From NCBI GenBank assembly GCA_030159075.1, contig BROG01000234.1, forward strand, positions 62,001 to 126,000: a stretch of DNA of 64,000 nt. Direction: 5' to 3'. Source of the DNA: Atrina japonica (lineage: Eukaryota > Mollusca > Bivalvia > Pterioida > Pinnidae). Shown here piece after piece: positions 10,704 to 21,690 of this stretch (the first letter of the stretch is position 1; each line of letters starts with the position of its first letter). The translations under genes were made by a program, and so were the position numbers. Below the pieces are notes generated by a model, which made no database searches, was not told the origin of the DNA, and worked only from the letters and a program-made list of their open reading frames with translations.

Positions 10704-12672
10704 TTAGCTCACCTGGCATGAAGGGCCAAGTGAGCTATTGCTATAGCCAAATGTCTGTCATCTATCGTCTGCCGTCCATCTGTTAACTTTTTGCATTTAA
10801 ACATCTTCTTCTCAAGAATCAGGGGGTCAATTTTAAACAAACTTTGCATATAGCATCCCCATGTGAAGCTGCATAAAGTGTGTGAATGAAAAGGGGTTAG
10901 GATCCATAGGGGCCCTAAAAGGGGCCAAAAAAGACAAAAACTTAGTACATTTTTAAAAATCTTCTCATGAACCAATGATCAGATGAGTTTCAAATTTTGT
11001 ACGCATGATTATAAAGTCAATATCTACAAAGTTTGCAAACAAAAATGAAATCTGTCCATAAACAAGCCACTAGGGGCACTTCAGTAACACAGGGTACATT
11101 TGTATTACAAATTGTTTAATAACTCAACTGATCAACTTTTTGTATGCAAAGATATATGAGAAAGTTGTAAGGAATTATATGAGGATCATTTTGACAAAAT
11201 TTCAAGGTCATGGGGTCAAAGGTCAAGGTTACAGACACCTACCGAAATGGAAAATATAAGTTTTTTTGGTAAAACTTTTGACTACTTCTCCAGAACCATC
11301 AGACCAATTTAAACCAAACTTGACAGGAAGTATAACCATGTAAAGCCGCATAAGTTTGTGGATGAAAACGGGCTAGGACCAAACATGGCTGCCATGGCTA
11401 AACATAGAATGAATGAGTCAGCAGATATATTTTTGATTTAATACATGTTTCTCCAAAATTGTTAAAGCTAGAGAAAAAACCTTTACCTTAAAATGAGCGC
11501 TTTCCAAAAATCTACAAATATTTGATTTTTGTAGAAATTCTCAGGTCAATCAATCCTAATGTGAATTATTTTCCCTTTTTTGTGGATTTTTCATGATTTT
11601 GGCTGTTTTTTTTTTACATTATTTTGAAAAGTATCATAGGTGGAGTAAAAATGAAACTGGAAGAATCAAATATGTTCAGCATGCAAAGGTCTACAAAGAA
11701 GTCAACAGGGTCAAAATTGTCAAGTCGCCCCATATGGGAATTATTTCCCCTTTTAATAGGATTTTTCATGTTTTCGGATGTATTTTTGACATTATCTTGA
11801 AAAATATAATAGGTAGAGTAAAAGTGAAATAAACAAAAATGTTCAGCATGCAAAGATCCACAAAAAAGTCAATAGGGCCAAAATTGTCAGGTCGCCCCTG
11901 TTGGGGGTTATTTTTCCTTTTAGTGGATTTTTCATGTTTTTGACAGGTTCGTCCTATTATCTTGAAAAGTATTATAGATAGATAGAAAGTGTAAGAAGCT
12001 AGAATGTTTTGCATGCAAAGATCTACAAAATAGTCAATAGGGCCGAAATTGTCATGTCGACCCTTATGGAAGTTATTTCCCCTTTTTGTGGATTTTTCAT
12101 GTTTTTGACAGTTTTGTGCTATTGTTTTGAAAAATATAATGGAGAGAAAGAAGCAAAAACTGTTTAGTATGTAAAGATCTATAAAAAGTCAATAGGAATC
12201 AGATTGTCAGGTTGCCCCTTATAGGAGTTATTTCCCCTTTTAAGTGGATTATTTCATGTTTTGGGCTGTTTTTCCCTATTATCCTGTGATCACCACAAAG
12301 ATCTACAAAAAATTTATTGTGCAGAAATTGTGAGGGTGATCCTTGTGAAATTTATTTCCCCTTTTAAATGGATTTCACATGTTTTCAACTGTTGTTGCAC
12401 ATTATCTTGGAAGATCTATAAAAAATTTGGCAAGGCAAGTCCACTCTTATGCAAGTTAATTCCCTTTTTCATTGAATTTTTCATGTTTTTGGTTGCTTTT
12501 AAATATATTGTCAATAAAATATATTTCACTCAGGTAATTATTTAGGTCCAATGAGCCTACTGTTTTTCATGTTTATTAGCCATTTATCTTTTACACATTT
12601 TTGATGTTTTCTGCAATGTTGACCAATTTTGCCAGTTGAGCGACTTTTGGACCCTTGGGCCGTTTGTTCTTA
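10704..12672 (+). repeat. 'AGCTCACCTGG' dispersed repeat element, about 2 kb, apparently full length
   Basis: It begins TTAGCTCACCTGGCATGAAG and continues with GGCCAAGTGAGCT, so the first 30 bases fold (AGCTCAC / GTGAGCT). It then passes through CTATCGTCTGCCGTCCATC, the usual opening of a repeat I know to be abundant in mollusc genomes. The far end reads GCCAGTTGAGCG followed by CCCTTGGGCCGTTTG. The two ends are related as imperfect inverted repeats (GCTCACCTGGC versus CGCTCAACTGGC on the other strand), and both carry an AAGGGCC / GGCCCAAGG-type block. No open reading frame of transposase size is present, so it is non-autonomous or a degenerate copy. Classification is uncertain. Confidence 0.7.
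11560..12500 (+). repeat. Internal ~165-bp tandem array within the 2-kb element
   Basis: The marker GGATTTTTCATGTTTT recurs near 11585, 11759, 11925, 12089, 12248, 12370 and 12475, so spacing starts at about 160-174 bp and shortens to about 105-122 bp at the 3' side. Each unit also carries a TTATTTCCCCTTTT block, an ATTGTCAGGTCGCCCC-like block and CATGCAAAGATCTACAAAA. Units decay toward the right end, consistent with array growth from the left or middle. Small reading frames on either strand here are by-products. Confidence 0.75.
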
Positions 12673-13429
12673 TAATATATCAAAATGAAAGTGAATTTTT
12701 ACCAGTGTAACAAAACTGACCCAACATGTACATCATGTAGGCCTACATATGTGAACCTGCACACATAACTGATGTTTGGTATCAGTCACGGCTGTTTGGA
12801 CATCGTGATCATCAGTCGGGTTTCAAGATTACTTAAAAACACTTGATTTTTTCATCAATGGTAATTGATCTTGCATTTTATAAAAGGGGAAGGGGATAAT
12901 ATACATGAACGTCTACAAGTATGGAGTCAAAATGTAAAGGTCAAGGTCACAGACATAACAAAGAATTTTAGAAAATCATTTTTACATGCCTTTTAGGATG
13001 ACCCAGGCCAGGTGTAATCAGAATTTGAAATGATAAAAAATACAGTATATACATGTACAATGTATAAACATAGTACATGTATATTGATAAAACAAATTCT
13101 GAGATAAAGGTTTGATCTTGAACAAACCTTGATTGATTGTAACCTCCGAAAGATATCAGTGTACATATGTATACCACCCCCATTTTTCTAAAAGTCAGTT
13201 TTTCAGCATCTTAAACAGTTTCATTTCTGTTTCTTTCATTGCCATCTTCCTTATTTCATGAAAAAAAAGGACATCTAGTTCTGTTAACTTAAATGGCTCT
13301 ATTATCATCTGATTACTGATATTTTTCTGTCAGCAGATAAATGTATTTTAACACATCTACCCCTGAACAATAATGGACTCTACTTAAAATCAAAATATAG
13401 ACAGGCCCAGGGGTAGGGGTGAATGCAAG

Positions 13430-13535
13430 GATTAATATCATCAACATGCCAGTCTGGTAAAAGACCCAATTCCCAAGGCAAATTCTGCTAGTTTTTCCCA
13501 ATTTTGACCAAAACTTTCCAATCATGTTCACCATG
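13430..13535 (-). repeat. Dispersed repeat, copy 1 (pairs with 24945-25045)
   Basis: Read on minus, GCCTTGGGAATTGGGTCTTT and the following CCAGACTGGCATGTTGAT correspond to GCATTGGGAATGGGGCCTTT and CAGGACCCTAATGTTGAT at 24945-25045 on plus. The parallel between the short conceptual peptides is due to this DNA repeat. Confidence 0.5.
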
Positions 13536-13559
13536 TCATTCACATTCAGTAATGAACAA

Positions 13560-16337
13560 TAAAAAAAGAGAATTTAGTACATATATGAACCGCACTTCAA
13601 AGCCTTCAGATGAAAACCATGTTGTCAGTTAAGGAGAAAATAAAATGAATCACAAGTTTACTGTCTTTATTCTTGTGATTTAAATGACCATGGTTTTCCC
13701 CAAATTTGGCCTATTGCATCATAAAATTCCAATTGAAGGGGTACAGAACCCTGTCCCAAAAAGGGTCTGTTAACTTCTGGAATGAGTTAAAGTGCTATTG
13801 AATCAGAAACATTGTTGCACCTCTTTCCTTGGGGAATTCTTTCATGTTTGAAACTTTAATATGATCGTAAACTATTAGATCCCTTGCTGTTTTCTCAAAA
13901 TAACATAAGCCTAAAAAAATTTAACACATGTATAAATTGAATTACGGTCTCACCTATATGTATGTAAGAGTTATGATAATTGTTCTAACTTTATGAAATA
14001 AGTTTACAGTTACCAGTATAATATGTATAGATATTAAATTTGATTCAAATTTCGTAGAATTTTTAATTTTAGAGTTAAATTTGTTTTCAAGTTGATAAAA
14101 TTGAAATTTCATCATTTCAATTCAAAAAATGAATTAGACGTACTGTGCTTCTGATAATTCATAATTTGATATTTCAAATATTACTTGGTATTCTAAATGT
14201 TTAATTCAATTCTGATTGATCAGAATTTTTAATCTATCCACTCACCGGAAAAGGCTGTTTTTAGTATGGTTTTAAAATTTGATATTCATATTTTAATCTT
14301 CAATTCAAAATAATTCGATACTTAAATTTCTGTTATTCATTTTAAATTTGAAATTATTGATGATTTAACTTTAAATTTAAAATTTGTTCTTGTATATTTG
14401 ATTTCTTTATATTCCTTTTATGTTTTGATTTAAGTTTTTAAAGAGTTCTACACAATTCCATTTTTAATTTTCATGAATTATAAATGTTAATTCTTTTCCC
14501 CAAGTTTTCGGTGACCATTTACCTGTCTCTCCATGGTTTTACATGGATTATCACAAATAATTTGAATCTTTGCTCAGGATTCACATTTTTTTTTTAAATT
14601 GACAAGAATGAATCAGGGTTCGAAATTAGCACTGGCCTGTGGCTTGTAAATAATAGAATGGGCCATAAAAATTCTCCTTTGCACTGGTTCCAACGTCCAG
14701 TAAAAGAAATAAAGATAGAGTGTAAGTGCTCTTTTCAGTAATTGTTACATCTTTATCTTTATTTTCAAGCAATTTTCATATTATATGCATAAGTATGTAC
14801 AATGTATATGGATATGTGTGAATGAAATGAGCATTATTCTTGAGTGGTATAAATGTCATGTTTTAATTTTTGAATTTACTCTGAGGGGGGGTAAATACAA
14901 AAATTAAAACATGACAACAGTTGTCACATGTAAATCTTACAAAATAATCTATCTCATCTTTAACAAACTGAAAATATCTTACATGTATACATGTGTGTTG
15001 TCATAACATGCACTCAGTTATTCTTTGTCTAAATACATGTATATCATAAATTTTTTTCTTTTGAATAATTTTTGGGCCAGTAGAATCTAGATGGGGCTAG
15101 TAGATTTTTCATGCTTCTGGCCCTGTGTTCCACTTTGGAAAAAAAAAGTGTTAAATTCAAGCCTTGTGAATTATTGTAGTTTTCAAAAATTTGCAGGTGT
15201 AACATCTACAATATAGGTGTAACAACTACAATATACAAAATGCTTAAATTTAAGTATTTAATATCCTTTCATATTGAAAGGGGGAACGATCATGAAAATA
15301 AAATACGTGTATACAAGTATTTTGTGTAATGTCATCTACCCACCCCACCCCCTATGAGAAAAATGTGTCTCGTTGACTGTGGTAATTTTTTAAATAGGCC
15401 TGTCAGTGTCCAGATACTCAGGAATGAGTTGCCTGTACATATAGTGTTTAAACTTCTTTTCTTTCTGGTTTTTTGTTTTTATTTTTTTATTCTATTTATT
15501 ATTATTTTTTAATCAGTTTAAAAATGTTATTGATGAACAAAAGCAATCAAGTTGGAAAATTTAGGGCCGATCTAACAAATAATAATGTAATGTTGTAGCT
15601 TGTATTAGTAAATTAGTATGAATAGTTTATAATTATTGAACTTGTTGCTTAAATACATATCTACTGATCCATAGGGTCTAATAAACATAAATAATTAATG
15701 TTTAGACTTAGATGCAAACTTTCTGCACATAGTAAGTTTCACACCTGTAGTCAGTTTCTACCTTGCTGTTGACAGTAATTAAATTTTTATCATTTTATAC
15801 CGTTACATTGGCTGTAAATATTAAAAAGTGACACAATGAATTTATGTAACGTTTACACATTTGTTTATAAATACAAAGCAAGATGTCCAACCTCATTAGG
15901 CTAATGAGCCACAAAAATAACTTATAAAAAACGTCTGAAATAAGATCTAGTATATTGTGAATATCTGATATATGTAAATGGTATTTTACATTTCAACACA
16001 TCACATGCATATGGCCTGTACATGAATATATGTGAAGATTAAGGGAGGTTTAGTATGTAAATGTAGATCTGAGCTCTGTAGGGCATATGTCTTATCTTTA
16101 TATGTAATGCGTTATGTTGCTACTTCTGTGTGATATATTGTAAGGTCATGATTCTAATCTTAACATGGTCAAATCTCTTCAAATTATGTAGATCTATTTC
16201 TTACTACATGTATGTTGGTCAATTTTGGACTAACATGGAGATGCCCCAAGGTAAAAATGAAGTGTCATTATTTTTTTTTCTTTACCTTTTGCAATAGACT
16301 TGCAATTTTTTTTTTGCTATAGTGCAGTAAGATGTAT
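13560..16337. other. Intron-like AT-rich sequence
   Basis: No supportable exon. At 13990-14480 the sequence is built largely from AATT-, AAATTT- and GAATT-type words and is strongly AT-skewed. The probable old dispersed repeat at 14606-15145 lies in this stretch. Confidence 0.35.
14606..15145. repeat. Probable old dispersed repeat with TTCGAAATTAGC start
   Basis: The left end reads CAGGGTTCGAAATTAGCACT followed by GGCCTGTGGCTTGTAAATA. The right end contains GGGCCAGTAGAATCTAG and CTTCTGGCCCTGTG. The opposed GGGCC/GGCCTG and GGCCC motifs at the two ends suggest an element with inverted termini. Family not identified; boundaries approximate. Confidence 0.3.
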
Positions 16338-16421
16338 TTAACCCAATCACCCTTACAGACATATTTGGACTGGTCTAAGTCATTAATTTACAAAGAGTCC
16401 ATTATTTCTCAGGGGTTAAAA
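16338..16421. mobile_element. Short MITE with TTAACCC ends (pairs with 51167-51258)
   Basis: The 84-bp element begins TTAACCCAATCACCC, contains ATATTTGGACTGGTCTAAG and AGAGTCCATT, and ends CAGGGGTTAA, so the termini are inverted. The copy at 51167-51258 shares the core CATTTGGACTGGTCTAAATC and the end AGGGGTT. A diverged relative is visible near 48367-48410. Confidence 0.6.
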
Positions 16422-16746
16422 ATATATATGAGTTAAAATGCCACACACATGACATACATGTAACATGATCTGGACCAAATATATAAAATAGAAGTTTGAT
16501 GTGACCAAAGCCATCTAATACATGTATGTCTTGTCCCAAATTTTTATCAAAGCAGTTAAACCCCCTTTTTCAACAATCTCGATTTATCTGATTTAATATC
16601 AGAATTATAAGGAAATTAAGATACAATTATGCATATAAATTTAAATCCATTTTTGGAAGCTTTGACAAATCACATACATATTATGTATTAACAAATATTT
16701 TTCTTTTATGACGGCCTTACCCGACCCCTGTCCCTAGGTACATGTA

Positions 16747-17572
16747 ATATTGTCTGATTCACATAAGATGGCGGGGCAGAGTAACCTTTTGATTATCATA
16801 TGGATGATTCTACTCAATTTTTGGTTATGACAAGCTGCACGAGAAAAATTTTGTATTCTTCACTGGATACTTTCTTATGTACATGTATGGTGACAAGTAG
16901 GAACAATTACTCTAGTCAGTGTGATTTTAATGTTATGCATTATTACATAAAATTTAAACTTGTCCAGGTCAAGAAAGGGTTCACAAGACTTATCACAACA
17001 CCGAGTTATTTGGATTTTACTTTAGTACCTAGCCTGTAGTTGCCTGAATAATAATAAAAAAAACACTGACTGTGACCATATATTATAACAGAAAAATTGT
17101 TAAATGTGACGTAAAACATCATTCTAAACCAAAAAAATAAAGGAACAGTCAGTATCCTATGAAAAATTATTTGGGGTTTAAAAATATAAAATGTCATAGG
17201 TTTGAACCTGGAGCTTGATCTAGTGGTTTACTTGCTAAATGTAAAAGTTCTACCAAATCACCAGGAGTTTTTGTTCGAAAATATTGTTACTAATGATATA
17301 TTCTTAGGGTAAAATCCATATAACCTGTTGGGGTCTTGTGAACCCTTTCTTGACCTGGATGAACTTTAATTTTAGGTAATTTCTCAAAATTACACTGGCA
17401 AGAATATTCATTCTTACTTTTTTATCATACCTACGGTTATCCAGTGAGCAATAAAATGCTTTTCCTGTAATGCCTGTTTTACTGAAAAGTAAGTAGAATC
17501 AATCACATGGTAATCAAAAGGTTGCTCCACCCCGCCGCCGTTTTATGTGAATAGGACAATACCTACCAAATC
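16747..17572. mobile_element. Foldback element with ~245-bp imperfect inverted arms
   Basis: The left arm (16747-16993) and right arm (17330-17572) are inverted copies along nearly their full length. Outer parts share ATTCACATAA, GGCGGGG and AACCTTTTGATTA; inner ends share the perfect 26-bp block CCAGGTCAAGAAAGGG plus TTCACAAGAC (16965-16990 versus complement at 17333-17358). Intermediate matches include CACTGGATA and CAGTGT(G/A)ATTTT. The ~340-bp spacer has no transposase. A single related arm lies at 23505-23640, showing a dispersed family. Confidence 0.8.
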
Positions 17573-19255
17573 ACCAGGAGTTCACGTTTGGAAATACCGA
17601 TACTTATCATATACATGCTTTCTTGTATTTTCCTAGTTTGGCTTGTTTCCATGTGTGAAATATAATTTCTAGCTTGAAAAGGAATATAGTTGTATACCAA
17701 ATGAATCAAGTTAAACATTGTATGGTCATCATTTTGTTATGAAAAAATAATTGAAACTGTGCCAAATGTCGTCATTGATGTAAACGACTAGAATTATCAA
17801 CTCTGATTTTGTATGTATATTTATAATCATATTAACTCTTATTTTGTATCAGTGACTAAAGAAGATACTAGATCGAGGTTGATTGTTTTGGTTGTATTAC
17901 AACTCTAGAATGTATTGAATTTGAAAAAAAAAAATGTCATTTCATCTTTGTTTTATTGTTAATTCTTGATGTAACATGAAATGAAAAAGATGAATGAAAT
18001 AGAAACAAAATAATAAATCTGAAAAAAAAAAAAAAAAAGAGCATGCACTTTGATTGGTATATCTATATTTTCATTTTCTTTCATCTGCATTATGTCTTCG
18101 ATGCAGTGTACACTAAAGTGCAGTGGGAAATCCAAAAATCGAGTTCTCCACTTCTAGTGTGGGCTAAAAATATACTCATAGGGATATTCCCTTTTCATCT
18201 GCCAATGAACTAAGATCATAGTTTTGATATGCCTCTCAACTTCTGTTATAAATCCATCAACAACATTGAACACACAGCTGATGGTTGATAAAGTTGCCCA
18301 GTGTTTCACACATTGTACTCGTACTCCTTGTCACACTTGACCTATATGTAGCAAGATCAAAGTAGGTTTGGGGACCTTTTTCACTTTAAAGTGTATCTTA
18401 ACTGGATCCACCTCATTAAAATTTACTGTCCCTGCAATTTTCCGTGAAAAAGAGACAACTTTCTTGTAATAAATGGATAAAAAGGAATACATGAATATTT
18501 AAACCATCTTCAGACTTGAGTTTTCACATTGTTATTTTAATCGGTGAAGATAGTGTGTATGAAATTTATATGAAAGACCGTAAACCTTAAAAGAATAATG
18601 ACAATTTTGTTTAATATTTTATAATCTAATTTATAATTCCTACACAATGAATTATAAATATGTCCTGCATTTTTAACATCTTTTTCCTGTAGTTTATAGA
18701 ATTCTGTGAAATAAGATATTAAGACACATACATTTATAGTTTATTCATTAGATACATATATACACATATACCAGTACATTTCTGTGTTGTTGTAATACAG
18801 TATGTAAACTTTCAAATTAAAACATCGACTAAATACAACGAGGTTATTTTTGAAACACATTTACAATAACTAATATTTATATGTGGAAAAAATAGAGGAA
18901 ATGTTGATATCGACAAAATTCTCTATGTTTTGTATTAAATGTCATATTCTGTTCTTAGATCATTTGTTCAGTGAGTGTATCGGGCATAATTTCAGATACA
19001 ATTATAAATTTTCATGCCACAAAATATAAATTGTTCTACAGTTTATTTTTGCATCTGAACTATTTAAATGTAAATTAAATTATTTGCAAAGGAAATTGAC
19101 TCATTATATGTGCTATTAATGATAATTAAACATTTTAGTTTTCCTCAACTTCATTCTAGAGCAATTGCCAAGAAATTTAAAGACTCTAGTTTTTTATCGT
19201 TCTTATGATAAATGGCATGTGTTTTTTTTCTGAAAATTTCACATTAAATTGGAAA
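17573..19255. other. Intron-like sequence with an A17 tract
   Basis: No exon supported. Bases 18006-18038 read AATAATAAATCTG followed by 17 A residues, which resembles the 3' end of a retroposed transcript, but the AATAAA is too close to the A-run for a normal cleavage site and no parent sequence is recognised. The rest is AT-rich and featureless. Confidence 0.3.
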
Positions 19256-19595
19256 ATGATTTTTGTTTTGTTTGATTGTTGTTTTACATCCTGCAATAAT
19301 TTTTCTCCTATATTGAGATGTCACCGGCTTTAGGTGAGGTGCTACAAATTTTGGCCTGACTGACTGACGCCAATGCAGTGAGGGTTCTTTTACATGTCAT
19401 GCCTTTGGTGACATGCTAGATAATAAGTATCATTCGAAAGACCTGTGATTTACCATCGTTTGCAAAGCCCTTGGTGAAGGAAGAGCTACTACAATTTTTA
19501 AAGTCTTCGTTATGAAACAGAATCGATCCAAAGACCTTCTGCTTGCTTGTTGAATGCTCTATAATTTGGCAACCACAAGTGGTTGGAAAATGATA
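19256..19595 (-). mobile_element. Old SINE-1 copy, minus orientation
   Basis: It matches the order of blocks in the full copies at 53122 and 58312: a TTGTTGTTTTACATCCTGC tail side, TTGAGATGTCACCGG, CTACAAATTTTGGCC, CAGTGAGGGTTCTTTTACAT, then the region corresponding to the tRNA-like head. It is heavily diverged and slightly longer than the 275-bp full copies. Confidence 0.6.
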
Positions 19596-20162
19596 AACAG
19601 ATAAAATCATATATAAAGATGATCTGCATAAAAAACTCCAATTAATGCAATCAATATGAAAATGCAGTTTACCCTGGTCATATACCTACTACCTTTTTTA
19701 TAAGCTTATTTCTTCCTGCTTTATACCTGAATTTGATCAATAATGTCCATTGGGGGAAATGAAAACAGTTTTTATTTATAATGTTGAATTACAAGTTTTG
19801 AATTCTAGTCATCAAATGTTTTATCACATGTTCTGATCTTGTACAATATGAAAAAAACTTTAATTAAATGTGGCATGGCTTTGTGGTTTATGTGTGAGTA
19901 ATTGATTTTGTGTGTGTTTTTGTAGGCTGCATGTCATATTGAGGGTTTAGCCTATTTTTCTTTTTTTTTACACACAAAAAGATATGTTTTTAATACAGTT
20001 TTTCAAGGTCTTGTGATGTACATGTATATATCCAGCTTTTGTTTGTTTGTTGTATTAAGATTTATTTTTACTTATGTAAAGAGGTGAAGTTCCAGAAATT
20101 TTGACTTGTGCTATGGGACTGACAAAAACGGTGAGGATTCTTATATACATATACATGTACAT

Positions 20163-20520
20163 GAAACTTGCATTGAAGGTGACCTCTGTATAATTAGGCC
20201 ACCTGACTATATTGGCCATTCAAACTTAACCTTTAACCTTTTTTTATAATGAATAAACCTCTTTAGAAAGGTCACCTTTCTGTAACTGAGATCACGTGTC
20301 ACAATAGGTGTTGGCTCGTTAAAGAACCCTTACTGCTCAATGGCCGTAAATGCTGAGCATAGGCCAAAATTTGAAGCCCTTCACTGGCATTTGGTGATGT
20401 CTCCATATGAGTGAAAGATTCTTAAGTGGGACTTTGAACAACAATAAAAAAAGGTCTGTAACGGCTACTTTTGCCTGTTCCCTCGAGTGATTTTATACAT
20501 GTAGACAAGTTTAACTGTAT
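20163..20520 (+). mobile_element. MITE family A, interrupted by a SINE
   Basis: The left part (20163-20286: GAAACTTGCATTGAAGGTG, then ATGAATAAACCTCTTTAGA) and right part (20463-20520: GGCTACTTTTGCCTGTTCC, ending AAGTTTAACTGTAT) align with the intact copies at 61167-61349 and 63808-63986. The interruption is exactly the SINE at 20287-20454. Confidence 0.8.
20287..20454 (+). mobile_element. 5'-truncated SINE-1 inserted in MITE A, with 8-bp TSD
   Basis: It contains the SINE-1 body in plus orientation (GTTAAAGAACCCTTACTGC, ATTTGGTGATGTCTCCATAT) and ends in an ACAACAATAAAAAAA tail. It lacks the tRNA-like head. TCTGTAAC flanks it at 20279-20286 and 20455-20462, a target-site duplication that matches the uninterrupted MITE site (TCTATAAT in the 61-kb copy). 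Confidence 0.8.
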
Positions 20521-20712
20521 ACGTGCCACGCCTGCTATGACTCCAGTTTTAAGTCTCATCGGAAAGACTCATGACTTACACATTATCTGCTTGGGAAACT
20601 GAAATGTACATTTCAGTCACTACCTTTTTACAGTTTTGGTATGATTCCGTACTGGTGATCAAACCCAGGAGTTCCACTTTGGATTCAAATGCTCTATTAT
20701 TGGACTGCAGTA
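20521..20712 (-). mobile_element. SINE-1 fragment carrying the tRNA-head side
   Basis: GTGCCACGCCTGCTATGAC and AAGTCTCATCGGAAAGAC match the head-proximal body of SINE-1 in minus orientation, and the right side (GATCAAACCCAGGAGTTCC) corresponds to a degraded B-box/tRNA-like region. It directly abuts the right end of the preceding MITE. Confidence 0.5.
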
Positions 20713-21345
20713 AGCATTTGCATATTCATTTACTTCCTTTTGATGCATTACTACAAACATGTATCATACATTGTAAATATTGACTTATTGCAATGAAAAC
20801 TCATTTTAAAAACGACACTATTGAAAGGTTTTAACTTGTTGATTTATTTATTCTTATGTATTTTTTTCTCTATGCAATACAATTATCAGCATATACATGT
20901 TTGAAACTTAAACCTTGCATTTTACTGTTTGTTCATAAATACTATTAAATAGCATGATAAGTATAGCATTGCATGTATATTGTACTTAAATTTCAATTTT
21001 ACATGTAGATTTTATTTCAGATACATGTAGTTGATTTCAGTATTTCGCACCCTTATTTTTTAGGGTGTAATCTTTCAATGACCTTGACCTAAAAAAAATT
21101 CAATATCTGAACATATGCTTAAGTGTATACATGTATATCTATATGGGTCTTGTACAATAAAAATGCATGTTCACAGGTCCATCTTTCACAAGACAAGTGA
21201 AGAGTTTCATATTTAGCAATTGTTGAATTACATGTACTACTGGTACCTTGGTAAAGAGGTCAAATAAAAGGCAATAACAAAAACAGAAACTAGACACTCC
21301 TTGTTGAATAATTATCTAAAGGGTGTTTTATGGTTGTTAAAACAC

Positions 21346-21690
21346 TCAAACTTGCATTAAACACAACCTCTGTAGGGCCACCTGCCTATTCTGTCTTTTT
21401 GTTAGTCAGAGTTATCTCCCATGTCAGCAGGTATCGATTATGACTTATTGTCTTTATATGAGAAAGCAACTTTTCTCATTTTACACATAAACAAGTTACA
21501 TCACAATCAATACCTGCTACAAAGGGTGGTAAGTCTTGATAATGAAAATATCTAATAAAGTCCATTCAAACATAAACCTTGTTGCAGTAAGTTTTTTTTT
21601 AAATGAATAAATCTCTTTATAAAGGCACCTGTCTATAATGGCTACTTTTGACTCTTCCTTTGAGTGGATTATATGGACAAGCTTGATTGT
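21346..21690 (+). mobile_element. MITE family A, interrupted by a second palindromic insert
   Basis: TCAAACTTGCATTAAACAC and CTCTGTAGGGCCACCTG at the left, and CCATTCAAACATAAACCTTG, ATGAATAAATCTCTTTATAA and CTATAATGGCTACTTTTGAC at the right, match family A. The break spans about 21395-21558. Confidence 0.65.
21395..21558. mobile_element. Small palindromic insert inside MITE A
   Basis: Sequence absent from other family A copies. It contains CAGCAGGTATCGATT near 21426 and AATCAATACCTGCT near 21508, an inverted repeat, and a GAGTTATCTCCC word near its left end. Exact ends and target duplication could not be fixed by eye. Confidence 0.4.

Noticed and set aside
18011..18038. AATAAA followed by A17, like a processed pseudogene tail
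   Set aside because: The signal is only a few bases from the A-run, and no gene-like sequence or target duplication was found upstream.
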